Source of the DNA: Streptomyces sp. UW30
Lineage (GTDB): Bacteria; Actinomycetota; Actinomycetes; Streptomycetales; Streptomycetaceae
Length of the DNA: 38,297 nucleotides
Direction of reading: 5' to 3'
Assembly (NCBI RefSeq): GCF_008042075.1
Contig: NZ_RDBN01000005.1
Location: 1,326,245 to 1,364,541 of the forward strand
The notes under the pieces were generated by a model. The model ran no database searches and was not told where the DNA came from. It was given only the letters and a program-made list of their open reading frames with translations. This document shows, piece after piece, positions 1-8,444 of this stretch. The position numbers and the translations under genes are program-made. How positions within the stretch are numbered: position 1 is the first letter of the stretch; every line of letters starts with the position of its first letter.

Positions 1-2337
1 GACGGCGCCCGCCCAGCCCAGGGACAGGCAGTCCTCGCCCTTCAGGAACCGCTGGCAGCGCACGCCGCCCGTGGCGCGGCCCTTGCGGGGGTACTGGTCG
101 AACGGGGTCAGCTTGGCCGTCGTCTGGACCGAGTCGTCCAGGGTGCCGCGCGAGCCCGCGACCGTGAACACCACCGCGTCGGCCGCCGGATCCACCGCCG
201 TGAAGGAGATGACCTTCGCGCCCTCGGTGAGCTTGATGCCCGCCATGCCGCCGGCGGCGCGGCCCTGCGGGCGGACCTGCGCGGCCTGGTAGCGCAGCAG
301 CTGGGCGTCGTCCGTGATGAAGACCAGGTCCTCCTCACCGGTGCGCAGCTCGATCGCGCCGACGATCCGGTCGCCGTCCTTCAGCGTGATGACCTCCAAC
401 TCGTCCTTGTTGGACGGGTAGTCGGGCACCACGCGCTTCACGACGCCCTGTTCCGTGCCGAGCGCGAGGCCCGGAGAGGACTCGTCGAGGGTCGTCAGGC
501 AGACCACCGTCTCGCCGTCCTCCAGGGAGACGAACTCCGACAGCGGCGCGCCGCCCGCGAGGTTCGGTCTCGACGCCGTCTCCGGCAGCTGCGGCAGATC
601 GATGACGTTGATCCGCAGCAGCCGGCCCGTGGACGTCACCGCGCCCACCTCGCCGCGCGCCGTGGCCGGCACCGCCGAGACGATCACGTCGTGCTTGGAG
701 CGCCTCGCGTCGCCGTCCTCCGCGAACGGGTCGCCGTTCGCCGTACGGGCCAGCAGCGCCGTCGAGGACAGCAGCACCCGGCACGGGTCGTCGGCCACCT
801 GGAGCGGCACGGCGGAGACCTGGGTGCCCGCCGACTCCAGCAGGACCGTACGCCGCTCGGTGCCGAACTTCTTGACCACCGCGGCCAGTTCGGCGGAGAC
901 CAGCTTGCGCAGCTCGGCGTCCGAGTCGAGGATCCGGGTCAGCTCGGCGATCTCCGCGCCCAGCCGCTCCTTCTCCGCCTCCAGCTCGATGCGGTCGTAC
1001 TTGGTGAGGCGGCGCAGCGGCGTGTCGAGGATGTACTGGGTCTGGATCTCGGACAGCGAGAAGCGCTCCATCAGGCGTTCCTTCGCCTGTGCGCTGTTGT
1101 CGCTGGAGCGGATCAGCCGGATGACCTCGTCGATGTCGACGAGCGCGGTGAGCAGGCCCTCGACCAGGTGCAGGCGGTCGCGGCGCTTGCCGCGGCGGAA
1201 CTCGCTGCGGCGCCGGACGACCTCGAAGCGGTGGTCGAGGTAGACCTCCAGGAGCTCCTTGAGGCCCAGGGTGAGGGGCTGGCCGTCGACCAGTGCGACG
1301 TTGTTGATGCCGAAGGACTCCTCCATCGGCGTCAGCTTGTACAGCTGCTCCAGGACCGCCTCCGGCACGAAGCCGTTCTTGATCTCGATGACCAGGCGCA
1401 GGCCGTGCTCGCGGTCGGTGAGGTCCTTGACGTCGGCGATGCCCTGGATCTTCTTGGAGCCGACCAGGTCCTTGATCTTGGCGATGACCTTCTCCGGGCC
1501 GACCGTGAAGGGCAGCTCGGTGACGACCAGGCCCTTGCGGCGGGCGGTCACGGTTTCGACCTCGACCGTGGCGCGGATCTTGAAGGTGCCGCGGCCCGTC
1601 TCGTAGGCGTCCCGGATGCCGGCCAGGCCGACGATCCGGCCGCCGGTGGGCAGGTCGGGGCCCGGGACGTACTTCATCAGGGTTTCCAGATCCGCGTTCG
1701 GGTGGCGGATCAGGTGGCGGGCGGCCGCGACGACCTCGCCGAGGTTGTGCGGCGGCATGTTCGTGGCCATACCGACGGCGATGCCGGACGCGCCGTTGAC
1801 CAGGAGGTTCGGGAAGGCGGCGGGCAGCGCCACCGGCTCCTGCTCCTGGCCGTCGTAGTTGGGGGTGAAGTCGACCGTGTCCTCGTCGATCGACTCGGTC
1901 ATCAGACTCGTCGCCTGGGCCTGCCGGCACTCGGTGTACCGCATGGCGGCCGGCGGGTCGTCGTTGCCCAGCGAGCCGAAGTTGCCGTGGCCGTCGACCA
2001 GCGGGACGCGCATCGAGAAGGGCTGGGCCATGCGCACCAGGGCGTCGTAGATCGACGCGTCGCCGTGCGGGTGCAACTTACCCATGACCTCGCCGATGAC
2101 GCGGGCGCACTTCACATAGCCGCGGTCGGGGCGCAGGCCCATCTCGTTCATCTGGTACACGATGCGGCGATGCACCGGCTTGAGGCCGTCGCGGGCGTCC
2201 GGCAGGGCTCGGGAGTAGATGACCGAGTACGCGTACTCGAGGAAGGAGCCCTGCATCTCGTCGACGACGTCGATGTCGAGGATCCTCTCCTCGTACGAGT
2301 CGTCGGGCGGCGGGGTCTTCGTGCTGCGGCGGGCCAT
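1..2337 (-). CDS. parC: DNA topoisomerase IV / gyrase-like subunit A (3' end outside window)
   Basis: Type IIA topoisomerase subunit that cuts and rejoins DNA during chromosome decatenation. The protein starts [18 protein letters not shown]; the next block, [20 protein letters not shown], is the classic GyrA/ParC N-terminus. The catalytic tyrosine is residue 134 in AMRYTE (codon at 1936-1938). About 779 codons are visible and the frame is still open at base 1. C-terminal beta-propeller repeats are present, but no GyrA-box was recognised, which together with the neighbours favours the ParC-like paralogue over GyrA. ATG at 2335-2337 is preceded by AAGGAG. The partner ParE is not in the window. 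The product class is certain; ParC versus a second GyrA is inferred. Confidence 0.93.
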   Translation of the reverse strand, partial: MARRSTKTPPPDDSYEERILDIDVVDEMQGSFLEYAYSVIYSRALPDARDGLKPVHRRIVYQMNEMGLRPDRGYVKCARVIGEVMGKLHPHGDASIYDALVRMAQPFSMRVPLVDGHGNFGSLGNDDPPAAMRYTECRQAQATSLMTESIDEDTVDFTPNYDGQEQEPVALPAAFPNLLVNGASGIAVGMATNMPPHNLGEVVAAARHLIRHPNADLETLMKYVPGPDLPTGGRIVGLAGIRDAYETGRGTFKIRATVEVETVTARRKGLVVTELPFTVGPEKVIAKIKDLVGSKKIQGIADVKDLTDREHGLRLVIEIKNGFVPEAVLEQLYKLTPMEESFGINNVALVDGQPLTLGLKELLEVYLDHRFEVVRRRSEFRRGKRRDRLHLVEGLLTALVDIDEVIRLIRSSDNSAQAKERLMERFSLSEIQTQYILDTPLRRLTKYDRIELEAEKERLGAEIAELTRILDSDAELRKLVSAELAAVVKKFGTERRTVLLESAGTQVSAVPLQVADDPCRVLLSSTALLARTANGDPFAEDGDARRSKHDVIVSAVPATARGEVGAVTSTGRLLRINVIDLPQLPETASRPNLAGGAPLSEFVSLEDGETVVCLTTLDESSPGLALGTEQGVVKRVVPDYPSNKDELEVITLKDGDRIVGAIELRTGEEDLVFITDDAQLLRYQAAQVRPQGRAAGGMAGIKLTEGAKVISFTAVDPAADAVVFTVAGSRGTLDDSVQTTAKLTPFDQYPRKGRATGGVRCQRFLKGEDCLSLGWAGAV

Positions 2338-2517
2338 CGCTGCCGGCTCCTTGCTGAGGCGTGGACGGATCTGACGCGGACCATTGTGGACCGCGGCACT
2401 GACAACCACCGACCAGGACCCGATGTTGGGCTCCAGCCCGGCGCGTGAGAAGTGTCGCCGACGCCGGGCCCCACCTGCGACCGACGGGGCGACAAGGCAC
2501 CAACGGCACTGGAGGAT

Positions 2518-2562
2518 CGGGGGCTTGCGGGCGGCGGCGCGACGTGTCGGCGGTGGGGTAGG
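2518..2562. repeat. Outer inverted repeat, left arm (45 bp)
   Basis: The reverse complement of this segment is identical over 45 bp to 3262-3306. It begins CGGGGGCTTGCGGGCGGCGG. Together the arms bracket about 700 bp that contain the two tandem arrays and the inner inverted repeat. Checked base by base. Confidence 0.9.
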
Positions 2563-2566
2563 AGGG

Positions 2567-2661
2567 CCGACCGTAGGCCAATGTGCCGGCCGTAAGCCAA
2601 TGTGCCGGCCGTAGGCCAATGTGCCAGCTGTAGGCCAATGTGCCAGCCGTAAGCCAATGTG
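2567..2661. repeat. 19-nt tandem repeat, about five copies
   Basis: The unit is close to CCGGCCGTAGGCCAATGTG, repeated head to tail with phases at 2567, 2586, 2605, 2624 and 2643. A degraded sixth copy follows to about 2680. Copies differ at one to three positions (TAGG/TAAG, CCGG/CCAG). Each carries CCAATGTG. Confidence 0.9.
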
Positions 2662-2816
2662 GCGGCCTTGGGGCATTGCGCCGGCCGAGCCGAGCCTCGC
2701 CGACTTCCGATGCCCACCCCCCGGACCGAACACCGTCCCCCGGACCGAGCGCCGTCCCTCCCAGACCAAGCACCGGCCGACACGCAACCGGCGAGCCCCA
2801 TGCCCGGCGCTCCAGC

Positions 2817-2942
2817 CTTCGAGTCCCGGCCTTCGAGTCCCGGCCTTCGGGCCCCGGCCTTCGGGCCCCGGCCTTTGGGCCCCGGCCTTTGGGCCCCGGC
2901 CTTTGGGCCCCGGCCTTCGAACTCTGGCCCTCGAACCCCAGC
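2817..2942. repeat. 14-nt tandem repeat, about nine copies
   Basis: The unit CTTCGGGCCCCGGC grades through CTTCGAGTCCCGGC at the start, CTTTGGGCCCCGGC in the middle (three identical copies from 2873 to 2914) and CTTCGAACTCTGGC near the end. The period of 14 is not a multiple of three, which argues against a coding repeat. Confidence 0.9.
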
Positions 2943-2953
2943 CGCGACCGCCC

Positions 2954-3010
2954 GGACCAGCCCACACAGCCGCGCCCACAGCCGCGCCCACCACGGCGGC
3001 AAGCGCACGC
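2954..3010. repeat. Inner inverted repeat, left arm (57 bp)
   Basis: A perfect 57-bp inverted match to 3196-3252, with 185 bp between the arms. It begins GGACCAGCCCACACAGCCGC. Within the arm the 13-mer ACAGCCGCGCCCA is itself directly repeated. Confidence 0.9.
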
Positions 3011-3195
3011 CGCGAGACCGTTCACTCGCCGGAGTGATCGACGGCCGGCGGTGCGAGTCCTGCGAGCGAGCGCGTGGAGCGGAACGCGGTGTCGTCCGTG
3101 CCGCGGCCCATGACCGACGGCCGCCGTCTGGCGCCCGGCACGCGCGCGTGGCAGGGGCTCCATCGCGCCCCGTCCCCGATACCGCAGGCCTGGCA

Positions 3196-3252
3196 GCGTG
3201 CGCTTGCCGCCGTGGTGGGCGCGGCTGTGGGCGCGGCTGTGTGGGCTGGTCC
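3196..3252. repeat. Inner inverted repeat, right arm (57 bp)
   Basis: Reverse complement of 2954-3010 with no mismatch. As RNA or single-stranded DNA the pair could form a very stable stem with a 185-nt loop. Confidence 0.9.
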
Positions 3253-3261
3253 CCTACCCCA

Positions 3262-3306
3262 CCTACCCCACCGCCGACACGTCGCGCCGCCGCCCGCAAG
3301 CCCCCG
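3262..3306. repeat. Outer inverted repeat, right arm (45 bp)
   Basis: Reverse complement of 2518-2562 with no mismatch. It lies only 9 bp after the right arm of the inner inverted repeat, so the two right arms are nearly adjacent. The left arms are about 390 bp apart with the tandem arrays between them. Confidence 0.9.
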
Positions 3307-3497
3307 CACACGACCACCCCGATCCGTATGCCGAGGCCCACACTGACGAGCTGTCCCGACTCCCGTCCCGCCCGCTCCACACGAACCGTTCTGACCGGGA
3401 ACTTCGCCGACCTCTCGGACGCTGCATACAGTGGCAGGAACTGAAGCCGAACTGCTCGGCACAACGCAGTGCACGCGACCGGAAGGACACCTTGCCC

Positions 3498-4844
3498 ATG
3501 GGTCACACGGCCACACCGGAGGCACAATCCGGCGGCCTCACCGCGACGGAGCACCGCCTGGCCAATGGCCTGCGTGTGGTGCTCTCCGAGGACCACCTCA
3601 CGCCGGTCGCCGCCGTCTGCCTCTGGTACGACGTCGGCTCCCGCCACGAGGTCAAGGGCCGTACCGGACTCGCCCACCTCTTCGAGCACCTGATGTTCCA
3701 GGGCTCGGGAAGCGTCAAGGGCACGGGGCACTTCGAGCTCGTCCAGGGCGCGGGCGGCTCGCCGAACGGCACCACCAGCTTCGAGCGCACCAACTACTTC
3801 GAGACCATGCCCGCCCACCAGCTGGAGCTCGCGCTGTGGCTGGAGGCCGACCGCATGGGCAGCCTCCTGGTGGCGCTCGACGATGAGGGCCTGGAGAACC
3901 AGCGGGACGTCGTCAAGAACGAGCGCCGCCAGCGCTACGACAACGTCCCCTACGGCACGGCCTTCGAGAAGCTGACCGCGCTGTCGTACCCCGACGGACA
4001 CCCGTACCACCACACGCCGATCGGCTCGATGGCCGACCTGGACGCGGCCAGCCTGGAGGACGCCCGCGCGTTCTTCCGCACGTACTACGCGCCGAACAAC
4101 GCCGTGCTGTCGGTCGTCGGCGACATCGACCCGGAGCAGACGCTCGCCTGGGTGGAGAAGTACTTCGGCACCATCCCGGCCCATGACGGCAAGCCCGCGC
4201 CGCGCGACGGCTCGCTGCCCGACGTCATCGGCGAGCAGCTGCGCGAGGTCGTCGAGGAGCACGTCCCCGCGCGCGCGATGATGGCCGCCTACCGCCTCCC
4301 GGCGGACGGCACGCGCGAGTGCGACGCGGCCGACCTGGCGCTGACCGTCCTCGGCGGCGGCGAGTCCTCCCGCCTCTTCAACCGGCTCGTGCGGCACGAC
4401 CGTACGGCCGTGGCGGCCGGCTTCGGCCTGCTGCGTCTGGCCGGTGCGCCCTCCCTGGGCTGGCTGGACGTGAAGACCTCCGGCGACGTCGAGGTGCCCG
4501 TCATCGAGTCGGCCGTCGACGAGGAGCTCGCCCGCTTCGCGCAGGAGGGTCCCACCGCCGAGGAGATGGAGCGCGCGCAGGCCCAGCTGGAGCGCGAGTG
4601 GCTGGACCGGCTCGGCACCGTCGCGGGCCGCGCCGACGAACTGTGCCGGTACGCCGTGCTGTTCGGCGACCCGCAGCTGGCGTTCACCGCCGTACAGCGC
4701 GTCCTCGACGTCACCGCCGAGGAGGTCCAGGCGGTGGCCCAGGCCCGGCTGCGTCCCGACAACCGTGCGGTGCTCGTGTACGAGCCGACCGACGCCGCCG
4801 CGACCGACGAGACCACCGACGAGAACGAGGAGTCGGCGCAGTGA
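3498..4844 (+). CDS. M16 family zinc metallopeptidase, catalytic subunit
   Basis: Insulinase/mitochondrial-processing-peptidase-type protease of 448 aa. The inverted zinc motif HLFEH is at residues 60-64, and a third ligand is probably E142 in VVKNERRQ. The N-terminal domain starts at LANGLRVVLSEDH, the usual M16 opening. Length fits a one-half (M16B) subunit that works with a partner. The ATG at 3498 follows GGAAGGA by about 10 nt; the open frame extends far upstream through the repeat region, but that part is low complexity and not family-like. The stop overlaps the GTG of the next gene (GTGA), so the two are translationally coupled. No signal peptide is evident, so it is probably cytoplasmic. 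Substrate unknown. Confidence 0.93.
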   Translation: MGHTATPEAQSGGLTATEHRLANGLRVVLSEDHLTPVAAVCLWYDVGSRHEVKGRTGLAHLFEHLMFQGSGSVKGTGHFELVQGAGGSPNGTTSFERTNYFETMPAHQLELALWLEADRMGSLLVALDDEGLENQRDVVKNERRQRYDNVPYGTAFEKLTALSYPDGHPYHHTPIGSMADLDAASLEDARAFFRTYYAPNNAVLSVVGDIDPEQTLAWVEKYFGTIPAHDGKPAPRDGSLPDVIGEQLREVVEEHVPARAMMAAYRLPADGTRECDAADLALTVLGGGESSRLFNRLVRHDRTAVAAGFGLLRLAGAPSLGWLDVKTSGDVEVPVIESAVDEELARFAQEGPTAEEMERAQAQLEREWLDRLGTVAGRADELCRYAVLFGDPQLAFTAVQRVLDVTAEEVQAVAQARLRPDNRAVLVYEPTDAAATDETTDENEESAQ

Positions 4845-6229
4845 CCGAGCTCGCCAGCATGGAGTTCCACCCGCAGCCCCAGGCCGGCCCGGCCAGGCCC
4901 TGGGCGTTCCCGGCGCCCGAGCGCGGCAAGCTGGACAACGGCCTCACCGTCCTGCGCTGCCACCGCCCCGGCCAGCAGGTCGTCGCCGTCGAGGTGCTCC
5001 TGGAGTCGCCCCTGGACGCCGAGCCGAAGGGCCTGGACGGCATCGCCACGATCATGGCGCGCGCCCTGTCCGAGGGCACCGACAAGCACACCGCCGAGGA
5101 GTTCGCCGCCGAGCTGGAGCGCTGCGGTGCCACGCTCGACGCCTACGCCGACCACCCCGGCGTCCGCGTCAGCCTGGAAGTGCCTGTCTCCCGCCTGCCG
5201 AAGGCGCTCGGCCTGCTCGCCGACGCCCTCAGGGCGCCCGCGTTCGACGACGCCGAGGTGGAGCGCCTGGTGCGCAACCGGCTCGACGAGATCCCGCACG
5301 AGCTGGCCAACCCCTCGCGTCGCGCCGCCAAGGAGCTCTCCAAGGAGCTGTTCCCGGCGACCTCGCGCATGTCCCGCCCGCGCCAGGGCACCGAGGACAC
5401 CGTCGCCGGCATCGACTCGGCGTCCGTACGCGCCTTCTACGAGCGGCACGTACGCCCCGTGACCTCCACCGTCGTGGTCGTCGGCGACCTCACCGGCGTC
5501 GAGCTCGACGCCCTGCTCGGCGACACCCTGGGCGCCTGGACCGGCTCTCCGGCCGAGCCGCGGCCCGTCCCGCCGGTGACCGCGAACGACACCGGGCGCG
5601 TCGTCATCGTCGACCGCCCCGGCGCGGTCCAGACGCAGCTGCTGATCGGCCGGGTCGGCCCCGACCGGCACGACCGCGTGTGGCCCGCGCAGGTGCTCGG
5701 CACCTACTGCCTCGGCGGCACCCTCACCTCCCGGCTGGACAAGGTCCTGCGCGAGGAGAAGGGCTACACCTACGGTGTGCGGGCCTTCGGCCAGGTCCTG
5801 CGCTCCGCCCCGGACGGCACAGGCGCGGCGATGCTCGCCATCAGCGGCTCCGTCGACACTCCGAACACCGGCCCGGCGCTCGAGGACCTGTGGACGGTGC
5901 TGCGCGGCGTGGCCGCCGGGGGTCTCACCGACGCCGAGCGGGACTTCGCCGTGCAGAACCTCGTCGGGGTGGCGCCGCTGAAGTACGAGACGGCGGCGTC
6001 CGTGGCGAACACGCTGGCCGACCAGGTCGAGCAGCACCTGCCCGACGACTACCAGGCGACGCTGTACCAGCAGCTGGCCGCGACCGGCACGGTCGAGGCC
6101 ACCGCGGCGGCCGTCAGCGCCTTCCCGGTGGACCGTCTGGTGACGATCCTGGTCGGCGACGCGGCCGAGATCCGGGAGCCCGTCGAGGCCCTCGGCATCG
6201 GCGAAGTCACCGTCGTCGCGGCCGAGTAG
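4841..6229 (+). CDS. M16 family peptidase-like protein lacking the zinc motif (partner subunit)
   Basis: A 462-aa M16 homologue starting with GTG inside the previous stop codon. Where the first subunit has HLFEH, this one reads TIMAR (about 70-74), so it cannot bind catalytic zinc. It keeps the C-terminal-domain segment LREEKGYTYGVR (R304, Y309 and Y311), which in heterodimeric M16B enzymes supplies the R/Y pair that contacts substrate. This is the alpha/beta processing-peptidase arrangement: one active and one non-catalytic subunit, encoded together. The heterodimer is inferred from family knowledge. A hairpin terminator follows 40 bp downstream. Confidence 0.92.
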   Translation: MTELASMEFHPQPQAGPARPWAFPAPERGKLDNGLTVLRCHRPGQQVVAVEVLLESPLDAEPKGLDGIATIMARALSEGTDKHTAEEFAAELERCGATLDAYADHPGVRVSLEVPVSRLPKALGLLADALRAPAFDDAEVERLVRNRLDEIPHELANPSRRAAKELSKELFPATSRMSRPRQGTEDTVAGIDSASVRAFYERHVRPVTSTVVVVGDLTGVELDALLGDTLGAWTGSPAEPRPVPPVTANDTGRVVIVDRPGAVQTQLLIGRVGPDRHDRVWPAQVLGTYCLGGTLTSRLDKVLREEKGYTYGVRAFGQVLRSAPDGTGAAMLAISGSVDTPNTGPALEDLWTVLRGVAAGGLTDAERDFAVQNLVGVAPLKYETAASVANTLADQVEQHLPDDYQATLYQQLAATGTVEATAAAVSAFPVDRLVTILVGDAAEIREPVEALGIGEVTVVAAE

Positions 6230-6268
6230 AGGACGCACCGGCGCCGGGAGGCGCCACGCGCGCGTAGG

Positions 6269-6305
6269 GGCCCTGGTGACGTAAGAGTCACCAGGGCTCC
6301 CTTAT
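6269..6305 (+). terminator. Hairpin terminator after the M16 operon
   Basis: GCCCTGGTGAC (6270-6280) pairs perfectly with GTCACCAGGGC (6287-6297) around a 6-nt loop, followed by TCCCTTAT. A GC-rich stem with a weak U tract is normal for Streptomyces. Confidence 0.8.
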
Positions 6306-6443
6306 GCCCGAATTGAGGGAGAGGTTGCCTGTCTGACCTGTGGGATGCACTACAAAAGCCGGGATCCGTTTGGGGATTGAAAGATGTCCCGTTTAGCGTC
6401 TTCCGGGCTGTCCGTCAGGCACTGCGCCGCGCCCGCGGCACCG

Positions 6444-6600
6444 GACAGCCATCGCCGAGTCCCCGTACGGCGCGAGCCAGGGGAGCCGGGGACCCACGAA
6501 GTCCCTGGGGTGAATCGGACGCCCGCGCGCACGCGAGGGGGCCCGTAGGAGACCTTCCTGCTCCGAACCCGTCAGCTAACCCGGTAGGCGAGAGGGAAGG
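6444..6600 (+). ncRNA. ydaO-type cyclic di-AMP riboswitch
   Basis: The 5' leader of the M23 peptidase gene carries the conserved blocks of the ydaO/yuaA class in order: CGCCGAGTCC (about 6453), AGCCGGGGACCCA (about 6485), GGGGTGAATC (about 6508), GGAGACCTTCCTGCTCCGAA (about 6548) and CCCGTCAGCTAACCCGGTAG (about 6569). This class senses c-di-AMP and usually switches the downstream gene off when the ligand is high. In Streptomyces such leaders sit before cell-wall hydrolase genes such as rpfA. Ends are approximate because the outer P1 pairing was not folded. Confidence 0.93.
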
Positions 6601-6617
6601 AAAGGACCAGCCACTTC

Positions 6618-7403
6618 ATGGCGTTCAACTGCGCCACGGGGAAGAACCGCCCCACCGGGAAGCACCGTAAGCCCGGCCGGTTCGAGCGCACCACCGCCCG
6701 CGCGGCCGGAGTCGCCGCGCTCACCGCCACCGGAGTCGTCGGCACCCTGGCCGCCCCGGCGCTCGCCGCCGAGCCCGCCGCGGAGCAGAGCGGCCTCATC
6801 CCCGTCATCTCCGTCGAGAACTCCATCGCGGACCAGATCGACGCCCAGGCCATCGCCCAGGAGCGGGCCGCCGCGGAGGCCGCCGCCGCGAAGAAGGCCG
6901 CCCAGGAGGCCGCCCGCGAGAAGGCGGCCGCGAAGGCGAAGGCGGAGCGCGAGGCCAAGGAGCGCGCCGCCCGCGAGGCCGAGCGCAAGCGCCTGCTGTC
7001 CTACGTCGCCCCGATCGCCGGCTCGTACGTCTCCACGGGCTACAAGGCCGGCGGCGCCGTCTGGTCCTCCGGCAGCCACACCGGCATCGACTTCCACGCC
7101 TCCAGCGGCACCTCCGTCCACGCGGTCGCCTCCGGCACCGTCGTCGAGGCCGGCTGGGGCGGGGCGTACGGCAACAACATCGTGATCAAGATGAACGACG
7201 GCACGTACACCCAGTACGGCCACCTGTCGTCCATCGGCGTCTCGGTGGGCCAGACCGTCACCCCCGGCCAGCAGATAGGCCTGTCCGGCGCCACCGGCAA
7301 CGTCACCGGGCCGCACCTGCACTTCGAGGCCCGCACGACGCCGGAGTACGGCTCGGACATCGACCCCGTCGCCTACCTGCGCTCGCACGGCGTGAACATC
7401 TGA
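6618..7403 (+). CDS. Secreted M23 (LytM-type) peptidoglycan endopeptidase
   Basis: A 261-aa exported murein hydrolase. A long Arg/Lys-rich leader and hydrophobic segment (about 27-48) end in APALA-AE, so signal-peptidase cleavage is predicted near residue 50. Residues 78-125 form an Ala/Glu/Lys-rich coiled coil. The C-terminal LytM domain has all zinc and catalytic motifs: H154 and D158 in HTGIDFH, H202 in YGHLS, and H233 and H235 in PHLHFE, so it should be active. AAAGGA lies 11 nt before the ATG, just after the c-di-AMP riboswitch, so expression is expected to follow c-di-AMP level, linking wall cleavage to osmotic state. Monocistronic, closed by its own terminator. Confidence 0.95.
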   Translation: MAFNCATGKNRPTGKHRKPGRFERTTARAAGVAALTATGVVGTLAAPALAAEPAAEQSGLIPVISVENSIADQIDAQAIAQERAAAEAAAAKKAAQEAAREKAAAKAKAEREAKERAAREAERKRLLSYVAPIAGSYVSTGYKAGGAVWSSGSHTGIDFHASSGTSVHAVASGTVVEAGWGGAYGNNIVIKMNDGTYTQYGHLSSIGVSVGQTVTPGQQIGLSGATGNVTGPHLHFEARTTPEYGSDIDPVAYLRSHGVNI

Positions 7404-7423
7404 CGCCACCACCGCGCCCACCG

Positions 7424-7457
7424 AAGCCCCGGCTCCCCGAGCCGGGGCTTTCGATGT
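7424..7457 (+). terminator. Intrinsic terminator after the M23 gene
   Basis: AGCCCCGGCT (7425-7434) pairs with AGCCGGGGCT (7440-7449) around a short loop; TTCGATGTTTC follows. Confidence 0.85.
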
Positions 7458-7460
7458 TTC

Positions 7461-7528
7461 CCGGCCGGTTGCCTGTCCAAAAAATATCCATGGATTCCGG
7501 CCCCCTGTCGGAAATTCCGGCCGGTTGC
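7461..7528. promoter_or_regulatory. Paired CCGGCCGGTTGC elements upstream of the gntR gene
   Basis: The 12-mer CCGGCCGGTTGC occurs at 7461-7472 and again at 7517-7528, 56 bp apart, in an otherwise AT-richer stretch before the regulator. CCGGCCGG is palindromic, as GntR-type operators are. The second copy touches TAGAGT (7531-7536), a possible -10. An autoregulatory site is inferred; nothing proves binding. Confidence 0.4.
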
Positions 7529-7590
7529 AATAGAGTCACTGCGAACACGTCATTCTCGACGTTTCACGGGGATTAAAGCGGAGGTCGGTC

Positions 7591-8286
7591 ATGCGTATTC
7601 CGGCGCATTCGGTATGCACGGCGATCCGGGACGACATCGTCGCCGGTGTCTACGAGCGTGGCAGCCGGCTCACCGAGGAACTGCTCGCACGCCGCTACGG
7701 CGTCTCCCGCGTCCCCGTGCGGGAGGCCCTGCGCACCCTGGAGGCGGAGGGCTTCGTCGTGACCCGGCGGCACGCGGGCGCGTGCGTCGCCGAACCGACC
7801 GAGCAGGAGGCCGCCGACCTGCTGGAGATGCGCGGCCTCCTGGAACCCCTGGGCGCCTCCCGGGCCGCCCAGCGGCGCACCGAGGCCCATCTGAAGGTGC
7901 TGCGCGGCCTGGTGAGGCTGGGGCAGGAGCGGGCCCGGCGGGGAAACAGCGAGGACCTGCGCTCCCTGGGCGCCTGGTTCCACGAGACGCTGGCCCAGGC
8001 ATGCGGCAGCCCCGCCCTGACCTCGATGCTGACCCAGCTGCGCCACAAGATCGCCTGGATGTACGCCGTGGAGGCACCGGCCGAACCGGTGGAGTACTGG
8101 ACCGAGCACGGCGCGATCGTGGACGCGGTGGCGCGCGGTGACAGTGAACGCGCCCGCGCGATCACGGCCCTGCACACCGAGCGCTCGCTCTCCGCGCACC
8201 GCCTTCGGTTCGGCTCCGGCGGCGAGCGCACGGAGCGTGTGAGGAATTCGCAACATCCCGTAAACATGCCGAGCCTGCGGCATTAA
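7591..8286 (+). CDS. GntR family transcriptional regulator, FadR/FCD subfamily
   Basis: A 231-aa DNA-binding protein. The winged helix-turn-helix occupies about residues 6-66 (RYGVSRVPVREALRTLEAEG is the recognition region) and an all-helical FCD ligand domain spans about 75-210 (LLEMRGLLEPLGA, then WFHETLAQACGSPAL). FCD regulators usually sense small organic acids; the effector here is unknown. ATG at 7591 follows GAGG by about 7 nt. It stands alone, converging on ptsH across a shared terminator, so its target cannot be read from an operon. Doubled CCGGCCGGTTGC motifs upstream may be its own operator. Confidence 0.92.
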   Translation: MRIPAHSVCTAIRDDIVAGVYERGSRLTEELLARRYGVSRVPVREALRTLEAEGFVVTRRHAGACVAEPTEQEAADLLEMRGLLEPLGASRAAQRRTEAHLKVLRGLVRLGQERARRGNSEDLRSLGAWFHETLAQACGSPALTSMLTQLRHKIAWMYAVEAPAEPVEYWTEHGAIVDAVARGDSERARAITALHTERSLSAHRLRFGSGGERTERVRNSQHPVNMPSLRH

Positions 8287-8356
8287 CACAGGCGCCGTAT
8301 ACAAAGGAGAGGTAATTCGAGGGGGATTATTTTTGCTGCCCGTGAGCGGGAAATGC

Positions 8357-8390
8357 GAAGGGCTCGCCCGGTAATTCGAGCGAGCCCTTC
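8357..8390. terminator. Bidirectional terminator between gntR and ptsH
   Basis: GAAGGGCTCG (8357-8366) pairs perfectly with CGAGCCCTTC (8381-8390). It lies between the two convergent genes and can serve both. Confidence 0.75.
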
Positions 8391-8444
8391 ATGATGCCCT
8401 GGTGGCGTTTTTTCTCAGACGCCCTCAGATGCCCTCGGACAGTC

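Larger units (their letters stand above)
2338..3497. other. Gene-free, repeat-rich region between divergent parC and M16 genes
   Basis: About 1.16 kb with no credible gene. Open frames here are low in complexity (Pro/Gly/Arg-rich) and run antisense through real genes. It holds two perfect inverted-repeat pairs (45 bp and 57 bp arms), a 19-nt tandem array and a 14-nt tandem array, listed separately. The last 100 bp should contain the promoter of the M16 operon; TTCGCC and TACAGT (3403-3408 and 3427-3432, 18-nt spacer) are a weak candidate. Confidence 0.8.

Noticed and set aside
691..2448. Long plus-strand open frame (585 codons) opposite parC
   Set aside because: Composition is an antisense shadow of a strongly conserved topoisomerase gene; high GC removes stops in several frames.
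2518..3306. Insertion sequence bounded by the 45-bp inverted repeats
   Set aside because: No transposase frame inside and no flanking target duplication was seen.
3198..3497. Upstream extension of the first M16 subunit
   Set aside because: The added 100 residues are Pro/Arg-rich, encoded by the inverted repeats, and the ATG at 3498 has a good Shine-Dalgarno.
2148..4397. Long minus-strand open frame across the repeat island and M16 gene
   Set aside because: It crosses tandem repeats and is antisense to a clear M16 peptidase; no family-like sequence.
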